64,000 nt of DNA, taken from Chloroflexota bacterium. GTDB lineage: Bacteria; Chloroflexota; Limnocylindria; Limnocylindrales; CSP1-4. The notes below the pieces were generated by a model. That model saw nothing but the letters and a program-made list of their open reading frames with translations, searched no databases and had not been told where the DNA came from. Where the stretch lies: positions 1 through 64,000 of the forward strand of contig JAJYNJ010000076.1 of the NCBI GenBank assembly GCA_021786385.1, in the 5' to 3' direction. The stretch's first letter is position 1. The number at the start of each line of letters is the position of its first letter. Positions 51,749 through 59,860 of the stretch are shown piece after piece. Made by a program: the position numbers and the translations under genes.

Positions 51749-53827
51749 TTGACTACGACAGCCGGGCCACGGGCGGACACGAGTGAGCGCGGCGCGCCCT
51801 CGCCCGTACAAGAACTGCTCGCGCGATCGCACAGACTTGGGGCGGATCCGAGGAACACCAACTACGCAGGCGGCAACACCTCCGTCAAGGCGCTGGCCAC
51901 CGATCCGGTCACCGGGCAGCCGGTAGAGCTGATGTGGGTGAAGGGATCAGGGGGCGATTTGGCCACGCTCAAAGAGGAGGGTCTCGCCGTCCTACGGATG
52001 GACCGGCTTCGCGCACTGGTCGACGTGTACTCAGGCGTCGAGCACGAGGACGAAATGTTCGCCGCCTTCGACTACTGCCTGCACGGCAAGGGGGGCGCGG
52101 CACCCTCGATCGACACCGCTTCCCACGCGTTCGTGGACGCGCCTCACGTCGACCATCTGCATCCGGACTCGGGGATCGCCCTGGCGACCGCCGCGGACGG
52201 TGAAGCCCTCACCCGTGAGTGCTTCGGCGGTCGAGTGGCCTGGGTGCCCTGGCGCCGTCCCGGGTTCCAGCTCGGTCTCGACCTCGCAGCGATCCGCCGC
52301 GATCACCCGGAGGCGATCGGTGTGATCCTCGGGGGTCATGGGATCAGCGCGTGGGGCGCTACGTCGGACGAGTGCGAAGCCCACTCGCTCGAGATCATCC
52401 GCACCGCCGAACAGTTCATCGCCGAACGCGGCAAGCCCGAGCCGTTCGGTCCGTTGGTCCGAGGACGCGAGCCCTTGCCGGAAACTGAGCGCCGGGCGCG
52501 GGCAGCAGCCCTCTTTCCGCTGATCCGCGGGCTCGTATCGACGGACCGCCGGCAGGTGGGTCACTACACCGACAGTGACGTCGTCCTCGACTTCCTCGCC
52601 CGTGCCGAGTGCCCCCGACTCGTAGCGCTGGGAACGTCGTGCCCCGACCACTTCCTGCGCACCAAGGTCCGCCCGCTGCTGGTCGACACGGCGGCGGATG
52701 CGCCGCTGCCAGACGTCATCGCGCGCATCAAGGAGCTCCACGCGTCCTACCGAGACGAATATCGGGCGTACTACGAACGGTACGCACAGCCCGACAGTCC
52801 GCCGATGCGCGGTGCAGACCCTGCGATCGTGCTGGTGCCCGGCATCGGTATGTTCAGCTTCGGCGCCAACAAGCAGACTGCGCGCGTGGCCGGCGAGTTC
52901 TACGTCAACGCCATCAACGTGATGCGTGGTGCCGAAGCGCTGTCGACGTACGCACCCATCCCCGAATCGGAGAAGTTCCGCATCGAGTACTGGGCACTCG
53001 AAGAGGCCAAGCTTGCACGTCTTCCCAAACCGAAGCCACTCGCGTCGCGCATCGCCTTCGTCACCGGCGGAGGCTCCGGGATCGGGCGGGCGATCGCCCA
53101 CCGGCTGGCCGCAGAAGGCGCGTGCGTCGTCATCGTCGATGTCGACGGGGACAACGCGCGTGCCGTGGCAGAGGAGCTCGGCGGATCGGACACCGCCATC
53201 GCGGCCACCGCCGACGTGCGAGACGAGGAACAGGTCGCGGCCGCACTCCAACGCGCGGTCCTCGCCTTTGGCGGCGTGGACCTCGTTGTGAACAACGCTG
53301 GCCTCTCCCTCTCCAGGCCGCTCTTGGAGACGAGCCTCGCCGACTGGGACCTGCAGCACGACGTCATGGCAAGGGGCTCGTTCCTGGTCTCCCGCGAGAC
53401 CGCGCGCATCATGATCGACCAAGGGCTAGGCGGCGACATCGTCTACATCGTCAGCAAGAACTCACTGTTCGCCGGTCCGAACAACGTCGCGTACGGCGCG
53501 GCGAAAGCGGACCAAGCACACCAGGTGCGGTTGCTCGCGGCAGAGCTCGGTCAGTACGGGATCCGTGTCAACGGCGTCAACCCCGACGGCGTCGTGCGCG
53601 GCTCGGGGATCTTCGCCAAAGGCTGGGGCGCGCAGCGTGCGGCGGTCTACGGGGTGCCCGAAGACAAGTTAGGCGAGTTCTACGCGCAGCGGACCTTGCT
53701 CAAGCAGGAGGTGCTGCCCGAACACGTGGCGGGCGCCGTCTTCGCGCTCACGGCCGGCGACCTGAGTCTGACCACCGGGCTACACATCCCCGTCGATGCC
53801 GGCGTGGCAGCCGCGTTCCTGCGGTAG
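51749..53827 (+). CDS. rhaEW: bifunctional L-rhamnulose-1-phosphate aldolase / L-lactaldehyde dehydrogenase
   Basis: 692 residues, TTG start with GGAGGG 7 bases upstream. Residues ~20-400 are a class II aldolase (NTNYAGGNTSVKALATDP, ELMWVKGSGGDLATLKEEGL, DAPHVDHLHPDSGIALATA with metal His residues, VILGGHGISAWG). Residues ~430-692 are an SDR (IAFVTGGGSGIGRAIAHRLAAEGA, DLVVNNAGLSLSRPLL, VSKNSLFAGPNNVAYGAAKADQAHQ). This fusion, known from Chloroflexus and Bacillus, cleaves rhamnulose-1-phosphate to DHAP and L-lactaldehyde and oxidises the aldehyde to L-lactate, which LutABC can then use. Confidence 0.94.
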   Translation: MTTTAGPRADTSERGAPSPVQELLARSHRLGADPRNTNYAGGNTSVKALATDPVTGQPVELMWVKGSGGDLATLKEEGLAVLRMDRLRALVDVYSGVEHEDEMFAAFDYCLHGKGGAAPSIDTASHAFVDAPHVDHLHPDSGIALATAADGEALTRECFGGRVAWVPWRRPGFQLGLDLAAIRRDHPEAIGVILGGHGISAWGATSDECEAHSLEIIRTAEQFIAERGKPEPFGPLVRGREPLPETERRARAAALFPLIRGLVSTDRRQVGHYTDSDVVLDFLARAECPRLVALGTSCPDHFLRTKVRPLLVDTAADAPLPDVIARIKELHASYRDEYRAYYERYAQPDSPPMRGADPAIVLVPGIGMFSFGANKQTARVAGEFYVNAINVMRGAEALSTYAPIPESEKFRIEYWALEEAKLARLPKPKPLASRIAFVTGGGSGIGRAIAHRLAAEGACVVIVDVDGDNARAVAEELGGSDTAIAATADVRDEEQVAAALQRAVLAFGGVDLVVNNAGLSLSRPLLETSLADWDLQHDVMARGSFLVSRETARIMIDQGLGGDIVYIVSKNSLFAGPNNVAYGAAKADQAHQVRLLAAELGQYGIRVNGVNPDGVVRGSGIFAKGWGAQRAAVYGVPEDKLGEFYAQRTLLKQEVLPEHVAGAVFALTAGDLSLTTGLHIPVDAGVAAAFLR

Positions 53828-54255
53828 GGAAGCCGGCCGGCGCGCACGCAGCTCCAGCAGCACCGACCGTACCGCCGTCATCGTCCTGGCGCCCGCCTGT
53901 ATCGGAGGAAGAGCTGATCCGCCGCCGGCCGAACCGGCGCGACCGAGCGACCGCGGCACCGTAGTCGCGACTGAGCCGGGGGCGGATGGATCCGCCAAAC
54001 CGGCGTGCGCAGCGTCGAGCTCGCCAGAAGCGCTGCCCGCGATCATCGTCGATTGGGCTGCCAGCCCGAGTGCAGACCGCCAACGCGCGAACGACGCTCG
54101 GCGTCCGCCAGCATCCCGCTGCGCCGTGCGAGATCGACCTGGAGCGTCGGGCGGGCGGGCGCCGCCATGGCGTCGCTCAGCCCATCTCGCAGCTCGAGCC
54201 CACGGATCTGGGAACGAGCATCGGTCTTGACAAGCGCGATAATGTGGGCCAACAC
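53828..54255. other. intergenic region between rhaEW and the GntR operon
   Basis: About 430 bases. A hairpin ggcgga-tgga-tccgcc lies at 53981-53996, about 155 bases after the rhaEW stop, without a T-tract. Near the right end, gataat at 54238-54243 is a good -10 for the regulator. No coding sequence is convincing; the ORFs drawn across it are Arg-rich. Confidence 0.45.
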
Positions 54256-54969
54256 ATGTCTAGACAGATGGCCATCTACCGGCAGATCAGCGAAGCACTC
54301 GAGGACGAAATCCGGGGCGGGCAGCTGGGAGTCGGGGGTCAGCTGCCCGCTGAGAACGACCTCGCCCGACGCTTCGGCGTCAGCCGCATGACGGTGCGCC
54401 AGGCGTTGGCCGAGCTCGCACGCAAGCGCCTCATCACCACGCGGGCGGGCTCAGGCAGCTATATCACGTTCGATGACCAGCAGCTCGACTGGCGGCAGGG
54501 CTGGTCGCGCGCGCTGGCGATCCATGGGGCCCGCATCGAGTCGCGCGTCCTGCGCTTTGGACCCATCGAGGACGCCGCGCTGGCTGAGCGCTTCGGGACC
54601 GCAGCCGAGTTCATCGCACTTGATCGGGTGCGCCTGCTCGACGGCCGCCAGCCGATCTCCCTCGAGCGCAGCCGCATCCCGCTCGTCGAGCGCACCCAGT
54701 CGCTTCTCGATGTCGACTTCGCCCGCGAGTCGTTGATGGACGCCATGCGCCGTGCAGGGCTGGTACCTGCGAGCAGCGAGGAGTGGATCGAGGTCGCGCA
54801 GCTCACGACCGATGAGGCGCGCGCTCTCGACCGCGCCATCGGCGAGGGATTTCTCCTGAGCCGGCGCGTGACGCGCGACGCGCAGGGGGCGCTCATCGAG
54901 CACGTCACGAGCCTCCTCGATCCGGCGCATTTCCGGCTGCACATCACCTTCGATCTTGGCCCGCGATGA
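54256..54969 (+). CDS. GntR/HutC-family transcriptional regulator
   Basis: 237 residues from MSRQMAIYRQISEALEDEI at 54256; the track start is 90 codons upstream. GntR winged helix: QLGVGGQLPAENDLARRFGVSRMTVRQALAELARKRLITTRAGSGSYI. The UTRA ligand domain follows (LRFGPIEDAALAERFGTAAEFIALDRVRLLDGRQPISLERSRIP). No ribosome-binding site precedes the ATG and the -10-like gataat lies only 18 bases upstream, so the mRNA may be leaderless. First gene of a four-gene operon; the family usually senses a pathway sugar phosphate. Confidence 0.88.
   Translation: MSRQMAIYRQISEALEDEIRGGQLGVGGQLPAENDLARRFGVSRMTVRQALAELARKRLITTRAGSGSYITFDDQQLDWRQGWSRALAIHGARIESRVLRFGPIEDAALAERFGTAAEFIALDRVRLLDGRQPISLERSRIPLVERTQSLLDVDFARESLMDAMRRAGLVPASSEEWIEVAQLTTDEARALDRAIGEGFLLSRRVTRDAQGALIEHVTSLLDPAHFRLHITFDLGPR
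54257..54266. promoter_or_regulatory. TGTCTAGACA palindrome at the GntR start codon
   Basis: A perfect 10-base palindrome overlapping the ATG. Its core GTCTAGAC is the core of known HutC-subfamily operators such as DasR/NagR sites. It lies 14 bases after the -10-like gataat, so a bound regulator would block its own operon. Confidence 0.5.
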
Positions 54970-56027
54970 CCCAGGGACGGACCGGCGCGCTGGATCCGCA
55001 GGCGGCGCTCGCGCGCGCCCGGGGCGCGCTCTATGGCCTGGCCATCGGCGATGCCCTGGGGATGCCGACCGAATTCCTTCCCCGCCGCCAGGTGACGGCG
55101 CTCTTCCCGGAGCTGCGCGGCTTCGAGCCCGGACCCGCGGCCAACGAGCTCAGTGCGGGCACCCCTGCGGCCACGGTTACCGACGACACGCAGCAGGCGC
55201 TCATCGTGGCGCGCTTGCTGGTCGAAGGGCAAGGCCACATCGATGCCGGCCGGTTTATCCACGCGCTGCTCGCCTGGGCGGATGCCGCCGAGGCCGACGG
55301 CAGCGAGCAACTTGGTCCCTCGTCGCGGCGGGCGTTGGAGGCCGTGCGGCGCGGGGTGCCTCCCGAGACCGCGGCTCGGCGCGGCGACACGAACGGCGCG
55401 GCCATGCGCATCGCGCCGCTCGGCGTGGCCATCCCCCCCGACCCGCTCGAACGGCTGCTGGATCGGGTCGAAGAGGCATGTCGGCCGACCCACTTCACAG
55501 GCCTCGCGATCGCGGGCGCCGCGGCCGTCGCCGCGGCCGTGAGCGCAGGCGTCGACGGCGCCTCTTTCGCCGACGCGTTCTCGCTCGCGCGCCACGCTGC
55601 GCGCGCCGGGCAGCTGCGGGGCCACTATGCGGCGGGCGCGAGCGTCGCTGAGCGGCTGGTATGGGCGGTCGACTTGGTGACCGGCCTGGACGAAGCGAGT
55701 GCCCTCGACGCCATCGAAGCCCTCGTCGGCACCGGCGTCACCACGCAGGAGGCGGTGCCGGCCGGGTTCGCCATCGCGGCCCGTTGGTCGGCCGATCCCT
55801 GGCAGGCCTGCCTCGTGGCGTCACGCCTGGGTGGGGACAGCGACACGATTGCGGCGATGACAGGCGCTATCGTGGGTGCCTGCGTCGGAGAGGCTGGGTT
55901 CCCGGTGGCGGCGGTCGACGAGGTCCAGCGAGTCAATCGCCTCGACCTGGCACGCATGGCCGGGGACCTCCTCGAGGTACGGGCAAGGGTGCTGGCCGAG
56001 GATGGCGCCAACCAGCGCACAGAGTGA
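54966..56027 (+). CDS. ADP-ribosylglycohydrolase-family protein
   Basis: 353 residues, overlapping the GntR gene by four bases. DraG/ARH fold: ARGALYGLAIGDALGMPTEF, the metal-binding ATVTDDTQQALIV, GDTNGAAMRIAPLG, and the closing LGGDSDTIAAMTGAIVGACVG, with both Asp pairs of the dinuclear Mg site present. Family members release ADP-ribose or ribose-type groups from proteins or small molecules. In this operon, with a nucleobase-type permease and a PfkB kinase, a small-molecule nucleoside-like substrate is likelier than a protein. That is inference. Confidence 0.85.
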   Translation: MTQGRTGALDPQAALARARGALYGLAIGDALGMPTEFLPRRQVTALFPELRGFEPGPAANELSAGTPAATVTDDTQQALIVARLLVEGQGHIDAGRFIHALLAWADAAEADGSEQLGPSSRRALEAVRRGVPPETAARRGDTNGAAMRIAPLGVAIPPDPLERLLDRVEEACRPTHFTGLAIAGAAAVAAAVSAGVDGASFADAFSLARHAARAGQLRGHYAAGASVAERLVWAVDLVTGLDEASALDAIEALVGTGVTTQEAVPAGFAIAARWSADPWQACLVASRLGGDSDTIAAMTGAIVGACVGEAGFPVAAVDEVQRVNRLDLARMAGDLLEVRARVLAEDGANQRTE

Positions 56028-56043
56028 GAGCGAGGAGGCATCG

Positions 56044-57507
56044 ATGAGCGGGCAGCTACCCGAAAGCGACCGCGTCTGGGCGATCGAGCTGAACGGCATC
56101 CGGCCCATTGCCGAGGCGGAACGGCACGGCACGCCCTTCGAGCTCTTCTGGGTCTGGTTCGCGGCCAACATCGGGATTCTGGGCGTCATCTACGGCGCGA
56201 TCCTGACGAGTCTCGGGCTCAACCTTTGGCAGAGCGCCTTCGTGGCGCTCGTGGGGTCGGCTGGGTCGTTTGCCCTCGTCGGCGTCTTGAGCGTCGCGGG
56301 CAAGTGGGGCGGCGCGCCCGCCTTGACCCTGTCGCGAGCCCCCTTCGGCACGCGGGGCAACCTCGGGCCGACGCTCGTGAGCTGGATCAGTCTGGTGGGC
56401 TGGGAGACGGTCACGGTCGTCACTGCGGCCTACGCGTTCCTCGGGCTCCTCAATCTCGCGGGCATCCCGTCCGACACCTTCTGGACCGTGATCAGCCTCG
56501 TGGTCGTGGCCGTGCTCGTCGTCCTCTTCGGCCTCCTGGGCCACGCCACCCTGGTCTGGCTGCAGCGCGCCGCCACCTACATCTTCGGGGTCCTGACACT
56601 CGTGATCGTCGCGCTCCTCATCGGCAAGACAGACTGGTCCGCCGTGCTCGCGGCCAAGCCCGGGCCCTGGGACTCGGGGGTCCTGGCCACGCTCAGCATC
56701 ATCGCCGCGGGCACCGGGATCGGCTGGGCCAATGCGGGCGCGGACTACGCGCGGTACCTGCCCCGGCAGGCCAGCGGCGGCGCGATCGCCGGGTGGACGG
56801 TGTTGGGGGCCACGCTGCCGCTCTTCGTCCTGATCATGGTGGGCGCCCTGCTCTCCAGCAACGTGAAAGATCTGGCCTCTTCGGCCAACCCGATCCAAGC
56901 CATCGGCAACGCCCTGCCGGCATGGATGGCCGTGCCCTACCTGCTGACGGCGATCGGTGGCCTGCTCGCCGAAGCGGACCTCTCGATCTACTCCTCGGGG
57001 CTCAACCTGCTGGCGATGGGCTTCAAGATTCAGCGCTACAAGACCGTCCTCGTCGACGGGGTGATCATGGTCGGCGGGTCCATCTTCGTGATGGTCATCG
57101 CCCAGAACTTCTTCGGCCCGTTCGAGAGCTTCCTGCAGCTGCTCGCGGATGGCCTCGCGGCCTGGGCCGCGGTCTTCCTGGTCGATATGGCCCTGCGCCG
57201 CGGATACGACGAGGCAGGCCTCGTCGACACGGGCCCGCAGAGCCCGTACTACTACACGCGTGGGGTCCACTGGCGGGCCGTCGCCGCCTGGGCCGCGGGG
57301 ATCCTGGTCGGCCTCGCCTTCACAACCTCGCCCTGGTTCAGCGGACCGTTGGCCGTCGGCGTGTTCGCCTCGAGCAGTCTCGGCTACTTCATCGGATTCA
57401 CCGTGAGCGCCCTCGGGTACTGGGCGCTCGTTGCTGCGCGCCCCGCGCCCCGGGGTGTGGTCCCCGCGCCCGCGCCCACCGACGCCGCGGACCCGACCCG
57501 GAGCTAA
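56044..57507 (+). CDS. NCS1-family nucleobase/cation symporter
   Basis: 487 residues from MSGQLPESDRVWAIE at 56044 with GAGGAGG upstream. About twelve helices. NCS1 hallmarks: FWVWFAANIGILGVIYGA in helix 1, GAPALTLSRAPFGTRGNLGPTLVSWISLVGWET in helices 2-3, GTGIGWANAGADYARYLPR in helix 6, and AEADLSIYSSGLNLLAMG. Relatives carry cytosine, purines, allantoin, hydantoins or thiamine precursors with sodium or protons. It lies between the DraG-like hydrolase and the PfkB kinase and probably imports their substrate. Confidence 0.88.
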   Translation: MSGQLPESDRVWAIELNGIRPIAEAERHGTPFELFWVWFAANIGILGVIYGAILTSLGLNLWQSAFVALVGSAGSFALVGVLSVAGKWGGAPALTLSRAPFGTRGNLGPTLVSWISLVGWETVTVVTAAYAFLGLLNLAGIPSDTFWTVISLVVVAVLVVLFGLLGHATLVWLQRAATYIFGVLTLVIVALLIGKTDWSAVLAAKPGPWDSGVLATLSIIAAGTGIGWANAGADYARYLPRQASGGAIAGWTVLGATLPLFVLIMVGALLSSNVKDLASSANPIQAIGNALPAWMAVPYLLTAIGGLLAEADLSIYSSGLNLLAMGFKIQRYKTVLVDGVIMVGGSIFVMVIAQNFFGPFESFLQLLADGLAAWAAVFLVDMALRRGYDEAGLVDTGPQSPYYYTRGVHWRAVAAWAAGILVGLAFTTSPWFSGPLAVGVFASSSLGYFIGFTVSALGYWALVAARPAPRGVVPAPAPTDAADPTRS

Positions 57508-57509
57508 GG

Positions 57510-58460
57510 GTGCCGCTGCTGGCTCGTCCGCGTCGGTTGGTCCTCATCGGCAGCGTCCTGGTCGACGTCCTCCTGTACGTCGACCAGCTCCCCGAACGCG
57601 GCGGCGACCGCGTGGCCGCGCACAGCATCGTGACCTCGGGGGGCGGCTTCAACGTGCTCGTGGGGGCCGTCCGCCTGGGTCTGCCGGCGGCATACGCGGG
57701 ACGCGTAGGGGACGGCCCCTTTGGGATGCAGGTCGCGAAGGATCTCGCCGCGGCGGGCATCGAGATGCTGCTGCCCCCCATCGCGGGGGAGGACAGCGGC
57801 TTCGACATCGGCCTGGTGGAACCAGATGGCGAACGCACCTTCGTCACCGCTCCGGGGTGCGAATCGCGGCTCCAGCGCGCCGATCTGCTGGCGCTTCCAC
57901 TGCGGCCCGGCGACGCTGTGTACGTCTCGGGTTACGACCTGTGCTATCCCGTCTCGGGTACCGCGCTCGGCGCCTGGCTCCCCACGCTCAGTGATTCGCA
58001 GCTGCTGCTCATCGACCCGGGCCCACTCGTAGCCGAGATCCCGGCCAAGCGGCTGGCGGCCGTGCTGGCGCGGACGGACATTCTCACGCTGAACGCGCGT
58101 GAGACACGCCTCCTGACCGGCGCAGACGATGTCGCCGCCGGCGCGGCCGCCCTGGTCGATCGCGTCGCCGACGGTGGATGGGTGGTGGCGCGGGCGGGAG
58201 CGGGCGGCTGCTGGGTGGCGAGCCGCCTTCAGGGGCCGGTCCATGTGCCGACCCCACCGACCGAGGCGATCGACACCACCGGCGCCGGGGATGCGCACGC
58301 GGCGGCGCTGCTCGCGCGGATCGCCCTGGGTGAGGAGATGATCGCGGCTGCGTGGGCGGCCAACGTCGCCGCCTCGATCGCCGTCACCCGTCGCGGGCCG
58401 GCCGCTGGCCCGAGCGCCGAAGAACTCGAGGCCACGCTGGCCGCGACCAGCTCCCGTTGA
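57510..58460 (+). CDS. PfkB-family carbohydrate/nucleoside kinase
   Basis: 316 residues, GTG start two bases after the permease stop codon. PfkB motif 1 is SIVTSGGGFNVLVGAVRLGLPAAYAGRVGDGPFGMQVAKDL; motif 2 is TEAIDTTGAGDAHAAALLARIALGEE with the catalytic Asp of GAGD. FVTAPGCESRLQRADLL lies in the lid/substrate region. The track starts far upstream in another gene's antisense. It would phosphorylate a sugar or nucleoside released or imported by the two preceding proteins; ribokinase-, YegV- and pseudouridine-kinase-like substrates are all possible. Confidence 0.86.
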   Translation: MPLLARPRRLVLIGSVLVDVLLYVDQLPERGGDRVAAHSIVTSGGGFNVLVGAVRLGLPAAYAGRVGDGPFGMQVAKDLAAAGIEMLLPPIAGEDSGFDIGLVEPDGERTFVTAPGCESRLQRADLLALPLRPGDAVYVSGYDLCYPVSGTALGAWLPTLSDSQLLLIDPGPLVAEIPAKRLAAVLARTDILTLNARETRLLTGADDVAAGAAALVDRVADGGWVVARAGAGGCWVASRLQGPVHVPTPPTEAIDTTGAGDAHAAALLARIALGEEMIAAAWAANVAASIAVTRRGPAAGPSAEELEATLAATSSR

Positions 58461-58631
58461 GGGTGCCCCAGACGGGCCGGCTGCGCCGCGCGCCCTGGAC
58501 GGCATCGGGATCGACGACGGGGACCCCGACCCGGTCGGGCTGCGCAGCCGTCGGACTGCGCAGCCGGGAGGAATCCACCGCCCCAGCACCTGATCCGATG
58601 GTAGTATGTTGACCGCAAGCTCCAATAGCGA
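58461..58631. other. intergenic region before the cobalamin riboswitch
   Basis: GC-rich palindromic segments (ggctgcgcagcc near 58538 and again a related copy near 58553) could end the PfkB operon. tagtat at 58602-58607 is a possible -10 for the riboswitch RNA. No gene. Confidence 0.4.
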
Positions 58632-58756
58632 CAGAGGTAGCCTCCTCCCCCGCGTGGGGACCAGGCTCAAACGGGGAAGCCGGTGCGATGCCGGCGCTGT
58701 CCCGCAACTGTATCCATCCAGAACGGATGGGAGCCAGATCGCCGGCCTCTGCCGAA
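58632..58756 (+). ncRNA. cobalamin (B12) riboswitch aptamer
   Basis: The conserved core is present in order: agaggtagcctcctcc (P1/P2 side), ggggaagccggtgcgat, gccggcgctgtcccgcaactgt (the B12 box), a peripheral hairpin atccatcc...ggatggga, and gagccagatcgccggcct. It lies directly upstream of a corrinoid uptake and salvage operon, the expected target. It binds adenosyl- or methylcobalamin and would switch the terminator at 58811-58844. Confidence 0.93.
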
Positions 58757-58810
58757 CTCAGCCGCAGCTCTTCGAGAGAGAGGCGTAGGCTCGCTCGGGC
58801 GCCGTCCCGA

Positions 58811-58844
58811 CCCCCCTCGCCCTATCCCCATGGGCGGGGGTTTT
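58811..58844 (+). terminator. intrinsic terminator of the riboswitch expression platform
   Basis: ccccctcgccc, an eight-base loop, then gggcggggg followed by tttt. It sits 55 bases after the aptamer and 63 bases before btuF. This indicates control by transcription termination when cobalamin is bound. Confidence 0.78.
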
Positions 58845-58906
58845 ACGTTGGCCCCGTTCCTCCTCGGTGGCTGCAGCCCGCCAGGCCGTTACCCGAGGAG
58901 GTACGC

Positions 58907-59860
58907 ATGCGCTCGAGCGTCCGCTCACTGCTTCTCGCTCTCACTCTCGTCATCGGAGCCTGCGCGGGCGCCGTTCCGGCGAGCCCCTCCCGGGTACCGC
59001 CGGTTCCGTCGTCGAGTGCGGCACCCGCTGCGACCGTCACCGCGGCCCCGCTGACCATCCGCGACGATGCCGGGCGGGTTGTCACCTTCGCGACGACGCC
59101 CCAACGGATCGTTACGGCAGCCCCGAGCGCGACCGAGCTCGCCTTCGCCCTTGGGCTCGGAGACGAGGTGGTCGCGGTCGACAAATACTCGAACTACCCG
59201 CCCCAGGCGGCTTCGAAGGCCTCGATCGGCAGCTACATCGACCCTGATCTCGAGGCGATCGTCGGGGCGAATCCGGACCTCGTCCTGGTCACCGACGTCC
59301 ATCTCGCGAAGCTCGTTCCGGCACTCGAGGCGCGCCACATTCCGACTGTGGTCCTGAGCGCCAAGAGCATCGAAGGCGTCTACGTGGACCTCGAACTGCT
59401 GGGTCAGATCACTGGGCGGCGTGCGCAAGCCGAGACGCTGATCAACCAACTCCGGGAGCGTGTCGCACGGGTCGAGCAGGCGGTGGCCGGTGCAACACCC
59501 GTCCGCACGTTCTACGAGATCGACCCCACGCTGTACACGGCCGGTCCGGGAACGTTCATCGACGATGTGATCCGTCGCGCCGGTGGGGTGAACATTGCCG
59601 CGGGTGCGACGACTGCATACCCGCAGTTGAGCCAAGAACAGGTCGTGAGCGCGAATCCAGAAGTGATCATCCTCGCGGACGGGAACGCCGGCGTTTCTCC
59701 GGCCGTGGTCCGCTCGCGTCAGGGTTGGTCGCGGGTGGCCGCGGTTGCATCGAACCGAATCTTCGCCATCGATCCCGACATTGCCGAGCGGCCCGGCCCC
59801 AGGATCGTCGACGCGCTCGAGCAGGTCGCCCACTTGCTCCATCCCGACCGCGTACCGTGA
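58907..59860 (+). CDS. btuF: BtuF-type corrinoid-binding lipoprotein
   Basis: 317 residues from MRSSVRSLLLALTLVIGAC at 58907 with GAGGAGG upstream. Lipobox IGAC, then an Ala/Pro/Ser linker. Periplasmic-binding-protein type 3 fold: IRDDAGRVVTFATTPQRIVTAAPSATELAFALGLGDEVVAVDKYSNYPPQA, IVGANPDLVLVTDVHLAKLVPALEARH and YPQLSQEQVVSANPEVIILADGN. The cobalamin riboswitch and downstream cobalamin genes identify the ligand as a corrinoid. First gene of the operon. Confidence 0.9.
   Translation: MRSSVRSLLLALTLVIGACAGAVPASPSRVPPVPSSSAAPAATVTAAPLTIRDDAGRVVTFATTPQRIVTAAPSATELAFALGLGDEVVAVDKYSNYPPQAASKASIGSYIDPDLEAIVGANPDLVLVTDVHLAKLVPALEARHIPTVVLSAKSIEGVYVDLELLGQITGRRAQAETLINQLRERVARVEQAVAGATPVRTFYEIDPTLYTAGPGTFIDDVIRRAGGVNIAAGATTAYPQLSQEQVVSANPEVIILADGNAGVSPAVVRSRQGWSRVAAVASNRIFAIDPDIAERPGPRIVDALEQVAHLLHPDRVP

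Noticed and set aside
54966-56027. ADP-ribosylglycohydrolase as part of an anti-phage or DarT/DarG-like defence system
   Set aside because: No ADP-ribosyltransferase partner or toxin is adjacent. The neighbours are a permease, a kinase and a GntR regulator, which fit metabolism.
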